DNA from: an uncultured Coriobacteriaceae bacterium
GTDB lineage: Bacteria; Actinomycetota; Coriobacteriia; Coriobacteriales; Coriobacteriaceae
DNA length: 38,709 bases
Reading direction: 5' to 3'
Assembly: GCA_949287085.1 (NCBI GenBank)
Contig: CASEER010000012.1
Coordinates: 1-38,709, forward strand
Of this stretch, positions 1-7,308 are shown in pieces. How positions within the stretch are numbered: the first letter of the stretch is position 1; every line of letters starts with the position of its first letter. Both the position numbers and the translations under genes were made by a program. The notes under the pieces are model-generated. The model saw only the letters and a list, made by a program, of their open reading frames with translations. It made no database searches and was not told the origin of the DNA.

Positions 1-14
1 CGAAGAGGCAGCCG

Positions 15-51
15 CAAAAAGAAAAACCCGGGCGCGTGGGCAACCCGGGTT
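15..51 (-). terminator. Rho-independent terminator after tRNA-Arg
   Basis: Read on the minus strand, an inverted repeat (AACCCGGG at 25-32 and CCCGGGTT at 44-51) is followed by a T-rich run, the complement of the A-rich stretch at 16-26. It begins 10 bases past the tRNA CCA end, so it is the natural terminator of the tRNA transcript. The stem is GC-rich with an 11-base loop. Confidence 0.85.
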
Positions 52-60
52 CGAACGATC

Positions 61-137
61 TGGTGTCCCTTACAGGATTCGAACCTGCGGCCTTCTGCTC
101 CGGAGGCAGACGCTCTAATCCACTGAGCTAAAGGGAC
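61..137 (-). tRNA. tRNA-Arg (anticodon CCG)
   Basis: The minus strand folds into a complete cloverleaf. The acceptor stem is GTCCCTT paired with AAGGGAC, the D arm is GCTC/GAGC, and the anticodon stem TCTGC/GCAGA carries loop CTCCGGA. The T arm has TTCGAAT, the discriminator is A, and a genomically encoded CCA ends at 61. The anticodon CCG reads the arginine codon CGG. It has a promoter upstream (150-177) and a terminator downstream (15-51), so it looks like a monocistronic tRNA gene. Confidence 0.95.
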
Positions 138-149
138 GAAGCAACCAGC

Positions 150-177
150 ATTATACCCAAACGGAGCATGCAATCAA
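150..177 (-). promoter_or_regulatory. Promoter of the tRNA-Arg gene
   Basis: On the minus strand a perfect -10 hexamer TATAAT (complement of 150-155) is preceded at 16 bases by TTGATT (complement of 172-177), which matches four of six bases of the vegetative -35 consensus. The start point would lie just upstream of the tRNA 5' end at 137. This promoter diverges from the aroF promoter to its right. Confidence 0.7.
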
Positions 178-197
178 CTTCGATTGATAACTGGTTC

Positions 198-226
198 GAA
201 ACAGTCCGTTTGCCATGGTATACAAT
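198..226 (+). promoter_or_regulatory. Probable promoter of the aro operon
   Basis: TACAAT at 221-226 is a good -10 hexamer. GAAACA at 198-203, 17 bases upstream, is a weak -35 match (three of six bases). Transcription would start near 233, leaving a leader of about 30 bases before the aroF ATG at 265. That is too short for a peptide-type attenuator. No operator was recognised. Confidence 0.5.
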
Positions 227-264
227 GTTGCGACTTACCCCGACACCATGACTCAGGAGACGCT

Positions 265-1287
265 ATGATTGCCATCCTCAAGAAAGATGCGGACGAGCAG
301 GCGGTCAGCCATCTCGTCAGCTGGATCGAAAAGAAGGGCCTCCAGGCCCACGTGAGCCAGGGCACCGACGAGCTCATCATTGGCCTGGTGGGCGACACCA
401 CCAAAATTGACCCCTTTCTGCTCGAGAGCATGGACATCGTGGAGCGCGTGCAACGCGTGTCCGAGCCGTTCAAGAAGGCAAACCGCAAGTTCCACCCCAC
501 CGACACCGTGGTGGACTGCGGCCACGGCGTGCTCATCGGCGGCGGGCACTTCCAAGTAATCGCCGGTCCGTGCTCCGTTGAGGGCGAGAACCTCATCCGC
601 ATCGCGCGTCGCGTCAAGGCCGCAGGCGCCACCATGCTCCGCGGCGGAGCGTACAAGCCGCGCACCTCGCCCTACGCTTACCAGGGCATGGGCCCCGCCG
701 GCCTCGACCTGCTGTGCGAGGCGCGCGCCGAGCTCGACATGCCCATCGTGACTGAGATCATGGACCCGCGCGACGTGCAGCTGTTCCTCGACAAGCAGAT
801 CGACGTCATGCAAATCGGCGCCCGCAACGCGCAGAACTTTCCGCTCCTCAAAGAGGTGGGCAAGACGCAGACGCCCGTGCTGCTGAAGCGCGGCATGTCG
901 GGCACCATCGACGAGCTGCTCATGGCGGCCGAGTACATCATGAGCGAAGGCAACGACAACGTGATCCTGTGCGAGCGCGGCATTCGCACGTTTGAGACGC
1001 GCACGCGCAACACGTTCGACCTCAACGCCGTGCCCGTGCTGCACTACCTCTCGCACCTGCCCGTGGTGGCCGACCCCAGCCACGCGACCGGCTACACCCG
1101 CTACGTGGAGCCCATGGCGCTCGCTGCCACCGCAGCCGGTGCGAACGGTCTGGAAATCGAGGTCCACGACGACCCCAGCCACGCTTGGTCGGACGGCGCA
1201 CAGGCGCTTACGCCCGACATGTTTGACGACGTGATGCGCCGTATCCAGATCATCCGCGAAGCCATTGCGCCGGAAGCGGGCGCGTAG
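265..1287 (+). CDS. aroF: 3-deoxy-D-arabino-heptulosonate 7-phosphate synthase (type I-beta)
   Basis: This enzyme condenses phosphoenolpyruvate and erythrose 4-phosphate into DAHP, the first shikimate-pathway step. The 340-residue product has an N-terminal ferredoxin-like domain (about 1-70), as in the Thermotoga-type enzyme where it mediates feedback inhibition. A TIM-barrel catalytic domain follows. Visible barrel motifs include IAGPCSVE, RGGAYKPRTSPY, QIGARNAQNF, LLKRGM and DPSHATG, which are the substrate- and metal-binding signatures of the family. The frame stays open upstream to 184, but the ATG at 265 is chosen because CAGGAGA lies 4 bases upstream and because the protein then starts exactly at the ferredoxin-like domain. 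It is the first gene of an eight-gene aro operon. Which aromatic amino acid inhibits it cannot be read from the sequence. Confidence 0.95.
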   Translation: MIAILKKDADEQAVSHLVSWIEKKGLQAHVSQGTDELIIGLVGDTTKIDPFLLESMDIVERVQRVSEPFKKANRKFHPTDTVVDCGHGVLIGGGHFQVIAGPCSVEGENLIRIARRVKAAGATMLRGGAYKPRTSPYAYQGMGPAGLDLLCEARAELDMPIVTEIMDPRDVQLFLDKQIDVMQIGARNAQNFPLLKEVGKTQTPVLLKRGMSGTIDELLMAAEYIMSEGNDNVILCERGIRTFETRTRNTFDLNAVPVLHYLSHLPVVADPSHATGYTRYVEPMALAATAAGANGLEIEVHDDPSHAWSDGAQALTPDMFDDVMRRIQIIREAIAPEAGA

Positions 1288-1289
1288 CC

Positions 1290-2261
1290 ATGGCAGATGA
1301 CCAGCACACCGCAGCGCAATCCGCTCCGGGCGCAACGTGCGGCTCCCCAGCACAGCACGATACAACGCGGCACGGCACGCCCTCGCTGACCATAGGAATC
1401 GTAGGCTTGGGACTCATTGGCGGAAGCTTTGCCCGCGCCTACCATGCCGCAGGGGCCACGGTGCTCGCCTTTGACACCGACCAGGACACCATGGATGCCG
1501 CCATGATCGAAACGGTCGCGGCGCCGCTCACCAACGATGCCCTGGCCTCGTGCGACCTGATCGTCCTTGCCGCCTACCCCGATGCCTGCATTGCCTGGCT
1601 TGACGAGCATGCCGAGTTGCTCGGCCGCATCTCTGACGTGGAGGCGGGAACCGGCCCCGTGGTGATCGACACCGCCGGCGTTAAGGAAGCCGTGTGCGCC
1701 CGCGCCTTTGAGCTCGCGCGCACGCACGGCTTTGCCTTTGTGGGCACCCACCCCATGGCGGGCACGCAGTTTTCGGGCTTTGCCCATGCGCGCGCGGACC
1801 TGTTCCAGGGCGCACCCATGGTGCTCGTGCCGCCCGCGGTGGACGACACGCACCGGCTCTTGCTGCTCGACCGCACCCATACGCTGCTCGCTCCCGTGGG
1901 CTTTGGCACCTATAGCATGACCACGCCCGCCGTGCACGACAAGGTTATCGCGTTCACGAGCCAGCTTGCTCACGTGGTTTCAAACGCGTATGTCAAAAGC
2001 CCCACGGCACAGGAGCACCATGGGTTCTCAGCAGGTAGCTACCGCGATCTCACGCGCGTCGCCCACCTGAACCCGGGCATGTGGGCTGAGCTCATGATGG
2101 ATGACGCCGAGAACCTCAGCCGCGAAATCGGCTATCTGGTGCATGCCCTCACGGCCTACCAGGCGGCGCTTGATGCGAGTGACCGCGAGCAGCTGCGCAT
2201 GCTCCTGGCGAAGGGCGACCGCATCAAGCGCGCTCTCGACGATGAGCGCGATAACGAGTAG
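1290..2261 (+). CDS. tyrA: Prephenate dehydrogenase
   Basis: This enzyme oxidatively decarboxylates prephenate to 4-hydroxyphenylpyruvate, the committed step to tyrosine. After a poorly conserved N-terminal stretch of about 30 residues comes the dinucleotide-binding motif GLGLIGGSFA near residue 40. Family signatures follow: THPMAGT with the catalytic His, SQLAHVVSNA, and GSYRDLTRVAHLNPGMW. There is no C-terminal ACT domain and no fused chorismate mutase, so the 323-residue protein is a simple monofunctional form. The ATG lies two bases after the aroF stop and has only a weak ribosome-binding site, which suggests translational coupling to aroF. A 94-base gap without recognisable structure separates it from aroB. 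Choice between prephenate and arogenate as substrate cannot be made by eye. Confidence 0.92.
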   Translation: MADDQHTAAQSAPGATCGSPAQHDTTRHGTPSLTIGIVGLGLIGGSFARAYHAAGATVLAFDTDQDTMDAAMIETVAAPLTNDALASCDLIVLAAYPDACIAWLDEHAELLGRISDVEAGTGPVVIDTAGVKEAVCARAFELARTHGFAFVGTHPMAGTQFSGFAHARADLFQGAPMVLVPPAVDDTHRLLLLDRTHTLLAPVGFGTYSMTTPAVHDKVIAFTSQLAHVVSNAYVKSPTAQEHHGFSAGSYRDLTRVAHLNPGMWAELMMDDAENLSREIGYLVHALTAYQAALDASDREQLRMLLAKGDRIKRALDDERDNE

Positions 2262-2355
2262 CGCGGCAACGGGACGGCACGCCCATTAGGTTTCCCGATC
2301 CCAGCCACACCCTGTCCCTGAGCCAAGCGCATCCTGCACGGATAGAAAGCCTGCC

Positions 2356-3546
2356 ATGTACACGATTGACATCAACTCGTCCGCCCCCTACCAAGTACAC
2401 ATCGGCACCATGCTCCTTGAGCAGGCGGGCACTCTGGTGCGCGCGGCGTGTGGCGGTGCGCGCGCTGCCGTGATTACCGACACCAACGTGGGGCCGCTCT
2501 ATGCGCACATCGTAACCAAGAGCCTGGCCGATGCGGGCTACCAGGTGTGCAGCTACGCTTTTCCCGCTGGCGAGGAGCACAAACGAGCCGACACGCTCGT
2601 CAGCATTCTAGAGTTTTTGGCCGAGCACGAGCTGGGGCGCAAGGACGTGGTCGTGGCGCTCGGCGGCGGCGTGGTGGGCGACGTGGCGGGCTTTGCCGCG
2701 GCGACCTACATGCGCGGCATCAACCTTGCGCAAATGCCCACGAGCCTGCTTGCCATGGTCGACTCGTCGGTGGGTGGCAAGACGGCGATCGACCTTGCGG
2801 CGGGCAAAAACCTTGCCGGCGCGTTTTGGCAGCCGCGCGTGGTGATCGCCGACGTGGGCTGCTTGGGCACGCTGACACCCGAGCAGCTGGCCGACGGTTG
2901 CGGCGAGGTCATCAAGCACGGCGTGATCCGCGATAAAGCGCTCTTTATGCAGCTCGAGCAGACGCCGCTGACCCATGATTTGCTCATGCAGAACCTAGGG
3001 CTGGTAGCGGCCATCATTGCACGCAACGTTGAGATCAAGCGCGACGTGGTGGTGGCTGACGAGCGCGAGGCAGGCCTGCGCAAGCTGCTCAACTTTGGAC
3101 ACAGCGCGGGCCATGCGATCGAGGCGCTTGAGGAGTACCACCTGGGTCACGGCAACTGCGTGGCCCTCGGCATGGGCATCGTTGCCCGGGCCGCCGTGGC
3201 CCGCGGGCTCTGCGATGCCGACCTGCCGGGGCGCATTGCGGAACTTGCCACACGCCACGGGCTTGCTACGACCTGCCCGTGGGATGCGGACCGCATTTAT
3301 TCCGAGGCGCTCCACGATAAAAAGCGCCAGGGCAACGCCATCGATGTGGTGCTCCCCCACGCGCTCGGCACCTGTACGATCGAGCATATGACGCTCGATG
3401 ATTTCCACGCGCTGTTGGTTGAGGGGCTTATGGAGCCGGCATCCACCAGCAAAGAGGGCAGCGGAGCCACGGGGCAGACGCCTGACAACGAGGATTCACG
3501 AGCTGCCGCCGTGTGCACACCCGTTCAGGAAGGAACCGCTCGATGA
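2356..3546 (+). CDS. aroB: 3-dehydroquinate synthase (full-motif copy)
   Basis: This enzyme converts DAHP to 3-dehydroquinate, using NAD and a divalent metal. The family's defining residues can all be seen: GEEHK at 72-76, GGGVVGD at 103-109, SSVGGKT ending with K142-T143, the metal ligand Glu in CGEVIKHG (184), His in NFGHSAGHAIE (249 and 253), His in HLGHGNCVALGM (265), and DKKRQGN near the C-terminus. At 396 residues it is about 35 longer than usual. The extra part is a low-complexity tail rich in Ser, Gly, Thr and Glu. The stop overlaps the aroA ATG (ATGA at 3543-3546), indicating translational coupling. A second, degenerate AroB homologue lies at 16985-18085 on the other strand, so this copy is the one likely to be catalytic. 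Confidence 0.95.
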   Translation: MYTIDINSSAPYQVHIGTMLLEQAGTLVRAACGGARAAVITDTNVGPLYAHIVTKSLADAGYQVCSYAFPAGEEHKRADTLVSILEFLAEHELGRKDVVVALGGGVVGDVAGFAAATYMRGINLAQMPTSLLAMVDSSVGGKTAIDLAAGKNLAGAFWQPRVVIADVGCLGTLTPEQLADGCGEVIKHGVIRDKALFMQLEQTPLTHDLLMQNLGLVAAIIARNVEIKRDVVVADEREAGLRKLLNFGHSAGHAIEALEEYHLGHGNCVALGMGIVARAAVARGLCDADLPGRIAELATRHGLATTCPWDADRIYSEALHDKKRQGNAIDVVLPHALGTCTIEHMTLDDFHALLVEGLMEPASTSKEGSGATGQTPDNEDSRAAAVCTPVQEGTAR

Positions 3547-4859
3547 TTGCGTACATTACCCCGCAGCCGCTTGCGGGAACCGTTCCGGCTATCGCCTCCA
3601 AATCGGTCGCGCACCGGCTCATCATTGCGGCTGCGCTCGCCAACGGCGTGACCGAGGTGACCTGCAACACCACCTGCGCGGACATCGATGCTACCATCCG
3701 CTGCCTTGCGGCACTCGGCGCAACCATCGAGGCCACTGACCAGGGCTACCGCATTCATCCCATTCTCAAAAGCCAAGAGCACGGCATTTTGCGCGCGCTG
3801 GCGGGCGGGACGCTCGACTGCGGAGAATCCGGCTCGACGCTTCGCTTTATGCTGCCCGTGGCATGCGCCCTGGGGGCCGATGCATCCTTTACCGGCGCGG
3901 GGCGCCTAGGCGCGCGGCCGCTTTCTCCCCTGGCGGAGGAACTCATTGCCGGCGGCTGCACGCTGGAGGGACTAGGCGGCCTTCCGCTCACCGCAACAGG
4001 AAGGCTTCGCCCCGGCACGTTTAAGCTGCCGGGCAACGTGAGCTCGCAATACATTTCGGGTCTGCTGCTGGCCCTGCCGCTTTTGGGGCGTCCGAGCACC
4101 ATCGAGGTCACCGGCACCATCGAGAGCAAGCCATATGTCACGCTCACCATCCAGGCGCTTGCAGCCTTTGGCGTGCCGGTGCGCGTTGAGATCGGAAGCG
4201 CGCTTGATGGCAAGCCGCTCACCCGCTATGAACTGGATGGAAGCCCCTACCGCACGCCTGGCACGGTAGATGTTGAAGGTGACTGGTCAAACGCTGCGTT
4301 TTGGCTGTGCGCCGCCGCCCTGGGCACCGAACCCATTACCGTTACGGGGCTGTTGCCTTCGTCCGCCCAGGGCGATCGCAACGTGCTTGCCGCGCTCTCA
4401 TGTTTTGGCGCCCGCATCCGCCGGGCAACCAACGCCGCCACGGTCAACCCGGGCACGCTCCACGGGTTTGACCTGAGCGCGCGCGACGTGCCCGACCTGG
4501 TGCCCGTGCTTTCCGCGGTGGCCGCACTTGCCGAGGGGCGCACGGTCATTCGCGACTGCGCACGGCTGCGAATAAAGGAATCCGACCGCTTGGAAACCAC
4601 CACGCAAGAACTTCGCAACCTGGGCGCGCAGGTGACCATTGAAGGCGACGACCTGGTAATTGACGGCGTGCCGGAGCTTGCGGGCGGCGTGGTCGACGCG
4701 CACAACGACCACCGCATCGCCATGATGGCCGCCATTGTCGCCACGCGGTGCGCGGGACCGGTTGAGATTCACGGTGCCGAGGCGGTCAACAAGTCGTACC
4801 CCGACTTTTTTGCACACTATCGCCTGCTCGGCGGGCATGTTGAGCTCAGGGAGGCATAA
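3543..4859 (+). CDS. aroA: 3-phosphoshikimate 1-carboxyvinyltransferase (EPSP synthase)
   Basis: This enzyme transfers the enolpyruvyl group of phosphoenolpyruvate to shikimate 3-phosphate. It is a 438-residue two-domain protein built of repeated beta-alpha-beta units. Motifs seen are SKSVAHRLIIAAAL near the N-terminus (substrate-binding Lys-Ser), DCGESGSTLRF (PEP-binding loop), GNVSSQYISGLL, RIKESDRL and NDHRIAMM, all expected for the family. The frame is open for ten more codons upstream, but the ATG at 3543 is preferred: AGGAAGGA lies 7 bases upstream and the start overlaps the aroB stop. Three bases separate its stop from the aroC ATG. Confidence 0.95.
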   Translation: MIAYITPQPLAGTVPAIASKSVAHRLIIAAALANGVTEVTCNTTCADIDATIRCLAALGATIEATDQGYRIHPILKSQEHGILRALAGGTLDCGESGSTLRFMLPVACALGADASFTGAGRLGARPLSPLAEELIAGGCTLEGLGGLPLTATGRLRPGTFKLPGNVSSQYISGLLLALPLLGRPSTIEVTGTIESKPYVTLTIQALAAFGVPVRVEIGSALDGKPLTRYELDGSPYRTPGTVDVEGDWSNAAFWLCAAALGTEPITVTGLLPSSAQGDRNVLAALSCFGARIRRATNAATVNPGTLHGFDLSARDVPDLVPVLSAVAALAEGRTVIRDCARLRIKESDRLETTTQELRNLGAQVTIEGDDLVIDGVPELAGGVVDAHNDHRIAMMAAIVATRCAGPVEIHGAEAVNKSYPDFFAHYRLLGGHVELREA

Positions 4860-4862
4860 CAG

Positions 4863-5981
4863 ATGGCTTCGATGATCGGCGACACGTTAAAGGTGAGCGT
4901 TTTTGGCGAGTCTCACTCCGCTGCCATTGGCTGCTCGATTGACGGCATGCCTGCCGGCGTGCCGCTCGACCTGGACGAGCTCCAGCGCTTTATGGACCGC
5001 CGCGCGCCGGGCCGCGATGCGACGGCAACCAAGCGTCGCGAGGCGGACCGCCCGCGCTTCCTGTGCGGCGTGCTTGACGGCCACACCACCGGTGCGCCCA
5101 TTGCCGCGGTGATCGAGAACAGCAACACGCGCTCGCAGGATTACGATGAGCTGCACCGCGTGCCGCGCCCGGGGCATGCCGACTGGCCCGCGCGCATCAA
5201 GTATCGCGGATACAACGATGTCGCAGGCGGCGGGCACTTTTCGGGACGCTTGACCGCCCCGCTCTGCGTTGCGGGTGGCTTGGCGCTGCAGGCGCTGAAG
5301 CAGAAGGGCGTGCGCATCGTGGCGCACATTGCAAGCTTGGGGCCCCAGGGCATCGCTGACGAGCCGCTTAACCCCATGGAGCTTGATGAGCGCCAGCTCG
5401 ATGCGCTCGCCTCCCACAAATTCCCCTGCATTGACCCCACAGCGGCCGAGCAGATGCGCGCCTGCATTCTGGACGCGCGCGATGACCTCGACAGCGTAGG
5501 CGGCGTGGTGGAGTGCGTGACGTACGGCATGCCCCTTGGCGTGGGAGACCCCATGTTTGACGGCATCGAGAACCGTATTGCCCGCGCTGCGTTTGGCATC
5601 CCAGCGGTTAAAGGCGTTGAGTTTGGTGCGGGGTTCCTGGCCGCTCGCATGCTGGGCAGCCAGCACAACGATGCGTATCGCATGGCAGGAGGCCAGGTGC
5701 AGCCGCAATCCAACAACGCCGGCGGCATCTTGGGCGGCATCTCTACAGGCATGCCCATTGTGTGGCGGATGGCAATAAAGCCCACCTCGTCCATCGGGCG
5801 GCACCAACAGAGCGTTGACCTTGATACGGGCGAGAATGCGGACCTGGTGGTCCACGGCCGCCACGACCCCTGCATTGTCCCCCGCGCCGTCCCCGTTGCC
5901 GAGGCCGTCTGCGCCCTCACCCTCTACGACCTCCTCCTTTCCACCAATCTGGGGACCAATAGGGGGACGGGTTCAAATTGA
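4863..5981 (+). CDS. aroC: Chorismate synthase
   Basis: This enzyme eliminates phosphate from EPSP to form chorismate and needs reduced FMN. The 372-residue protein begins with the signature GESHSAAIGCSIDG. It contains RRAPGRDATAT, RPGHADW, GGGHFSGRLTAPL and QSNNAGGILGGIS, the arrangement seen in the clostridial/coriobacterial branch of the family. GGGAGG sits 8 bases before the ATG. Its last ten codons (from LGTNRGTGSN) and the TGA stop lie in an interspersed repeat element (5963-5995). The natural C-terminus therefore seems to have been replaced or extended by repeat DNA after the conserved part ends at about residue 360. This should not affect catalysis, since the family's C-terminal end is variable. 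Confidence 0.95.
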   Translation: MASMIGDTLKVSVFGESHSAAIGCSIDGMPAGVPLDLDELQRFMDRRAPGRDATATKRREADRPRFLCGVLDGHTTGAPIAAVIENSNTRSQDYDELHRVPRPGHADWPARIKYRGYNDVAGGGHFSGRLTAPLCVAGGLALQALKQKGVRIVAHIASLGPQGIADEPLNPMELDERQLDALASHKFPCIDPTAAEQMRACILDARDDLDSVGGVVECVTYGMPLGVGDPMFDGIENRIARAAFGIPAVKGVEFGAGFLAARMLGSQHNDAYRMAGGQVQPQSNNAGGILGGISTGMPIVWRMAIKPTSSIGRHQQSVDLDTGENADLVVHGRHDPCIVPRAVPVAEAVCALTLYDLLLSTNLGTNRGTGSN

Positions 5982-5995
5982 CCGTTTGTGGTCAA
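5963..5995 (+). repeat. Interspersed palindromic repeat at the aroC 3' end
   Basis: GGGGACGGGTTC (5963-5974) is followed by the near-palindrome TTGACCGTTTGTGGTCAA (5978-5995), whose arms TTGACC and GGTCAA are perfect. The same palindrome, with one arm mismatch, occurs at 20658-20675 next to GAACACGTCCCC, the near-complement of the first motif. The aroC stop codon (5979-5981) lies inside the left arm. The rest of the aroC-pheA gap is occupied by related copies at 6080-6147. Confidence 0.7.
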
Positions 5996-6079
5996 CGTAG
6001 GCCAAGCCCAGTAGGCACCGGGTGAGCTATGGGATAACAGCGATAAACGCGGGGACCGCCTGCCCCCATTGACAGAAAT

Positions 6080-6147
6080 GGGCCAGAACGAACACGTCCC
6101 CAACCGCACCAAAAAGGGCCAGAACGAACACGTCCCCAACTGCACCA
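6080..6147 (+). repeat. Two tandem copies of the GAACACGTCCCCAAC repeat
   Basis: Two 32-base copies starting at 6080 and 6116 (period 36) differ at a single position. Each runs from GGGCCAGAACG through GAACACGTCCCCAAC to CACCA. The second copy ends one base before the region that holds the pheA ribosome-binding site. A hairpin, CCCATT(GACAGA)AATGGG at 6065-6082, precedes the first copy. The same 15-base core occurs at 20689-20703. This is clearly a dispersed family and not a unique sequence. Confidence 0.8.
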
Positions 6148-6162
6148 TCGAAAGGAGCGGGA

Positions 6163-7308
6163 ATGGATTTACAGCAGGTGCGCGAGAACATCGACGAGGT
6201 TGACCACGAGCTGCTCGACCTCTTTTGCAAACGCATGAACCTTGCAGCCGCAGTCGCTGAATCAAAGATCGGCACGGGCAAGGCCGTGTTTGACCCCGCG
6301 CGCGAGCGTGAGAAGCTTCTGGATGTGGCCCGTCGCTCACCCGAGCGTCTGCAGCCCCAGGCCGTCGCCTTGTTCTCGCTCCTCATGAGCATGAACAAGG
6401 CCGAGCAGCAGCGCATCATCGCCGCAGCAAAGGGAGACGGTCGCGCCGCACGCGCCCACGCCGCGCTCAAGCCCGTCAACGAACCGTTCCCCGCCACCGC
6501 GACCGTGGCCTGCCAGGGCGTCGAAGGCGCCTACAGCCAGATTGCCGCCTGCAAGCTGTTCCGCGTGCCGGGTATTACGTTCTTCAACACGTTCGAAGGC
6601 GTATTCCGCGCCGTGCGCGACGGCCTCTGCGACTTTGGCGTGCTTCCCATCGAAAACTCCACCGCCGGCTCCGTTAACGCCGTCTACGATCTCCTCGCCC
6701 AATACTCCTTCTCCATCGTGCGCAGCCTCCGCCTCAAGATCGACCACAACCTGCTCGTGCGCCCCGGCGTCAAACTCGAGGACGTGCGCGAGGTCTATTC
6801 TCACGCCCAGGCACTTGCCCAGTGCAGCGACTACCTGGAGCACCTGGGTGTGCGGACCCATGAGCTCAAGAACACCGCCAAGTCCGCCGAGTTTGTGGCC
6901 CAGTCCGACCGCACCGACATTGCGGCCCTCTCCTCGCGCGATTGCGCCGCGCTCTACGGGCTCGACGTGCTCCAGGCAAACGCGCAGGACTCGGATAACA
7001 ACTACACGCGCTTTATCGTGGTCTCGGCCACGCCGCAGATTTTCCCCGGCGCCACGCGCACATCGCTCATGCTCACCGTGCCGCACGAGCCGGGCTCGCT
7101 CTACCGCGTGCTCGAGCGCTTCTATGCCCTCGACATCAACCTCGTCAAACTCGAAAGCCGTCCCATCCCCGGGCGCGACTTTGAGTTCATGTTCTACTTT
7201 GACCTTGAGAGCCCTGCCGGCACCGAACCGCTCGACACGCTTCTTGATAGCCTGGACGACGTGTGCGAGAGCGTCACGTACTTTGGCAGCTACACGGAGG
7301 TGCTCTAA
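6163..7308 (+). CDS. pheA: Bifunctional chorismate mutase / prephenate dehydratase
   Basis: The product turns chorismate into prephenate and then phenylpyruvate, the route to phenylalanine. Residues 1 to about 90 form an all-helical AroQ-type chorismate mutase (ENIDEVDHELLDLF, a conserved Lys/Arg-rich core, DPAREREKL). Residues of about 105-285 form the prephenate dehydratase, with the motifs GVEGAYSQIAA, GVLPIENSTAGSV, YSHAQALAQC and NNYTRFIVV. From about 300 onward is an ACT domain with EPGSLYRVL and LESRPIPG, the Phe-binding signature, so feedback inhibition by phenylalanine is likely. AAAGGAGCGGG precedes the ATG. The 180-base gap before it consists mostly of interspersed repeats. The stop is directly followed by the ATG of the next gene. 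Confidence 0.95.
   Translation: MDLQQVRENIDEVDHELLDLFCKRMNLAAAVAESKIGTGKAVFDPAREREKLLDVARRSPERLQPQAVALFSLLMSMNKAEQQRIIAAAKGDGRAARAHAALKPVNEPFPATATVACQGVEGAYSQIAACKLFRVPGITFFNTFEGVFRAVRDGLCDFGVLPIENSTAGSVNAVYDLLAQYSFSIVRSLRLKIDHNLLVRPGVKLEDVREVYSHAQALAQCSDYLEHLGVRTHELKNTAKSAEFVAQSDRTDIAALSSRDCAALYGLDVLQANAQDSDNNYTRFIVVSATPQIFPGATRTSLMLTVPHEPGSLYRVLERFYALDINLVKLESRPIPGRDFEFMFYFDLESPAGTEPLDTLLDSLDDVCESVTYFGSYTEVL

Noticed and set aside
233..264. Phe/Tyr/Trp leader peptide attenuator for the aro operon
   Set aside because: The putative leader has no start codon with aromatic codons and no terminator/antiterminator pair.
5982..6162. Small gene between aroC and pheA
   Set aside because: The segment is explained by interspersed and tandem repeat copies, and the open frames through it belong to the antisense side of the repeats.
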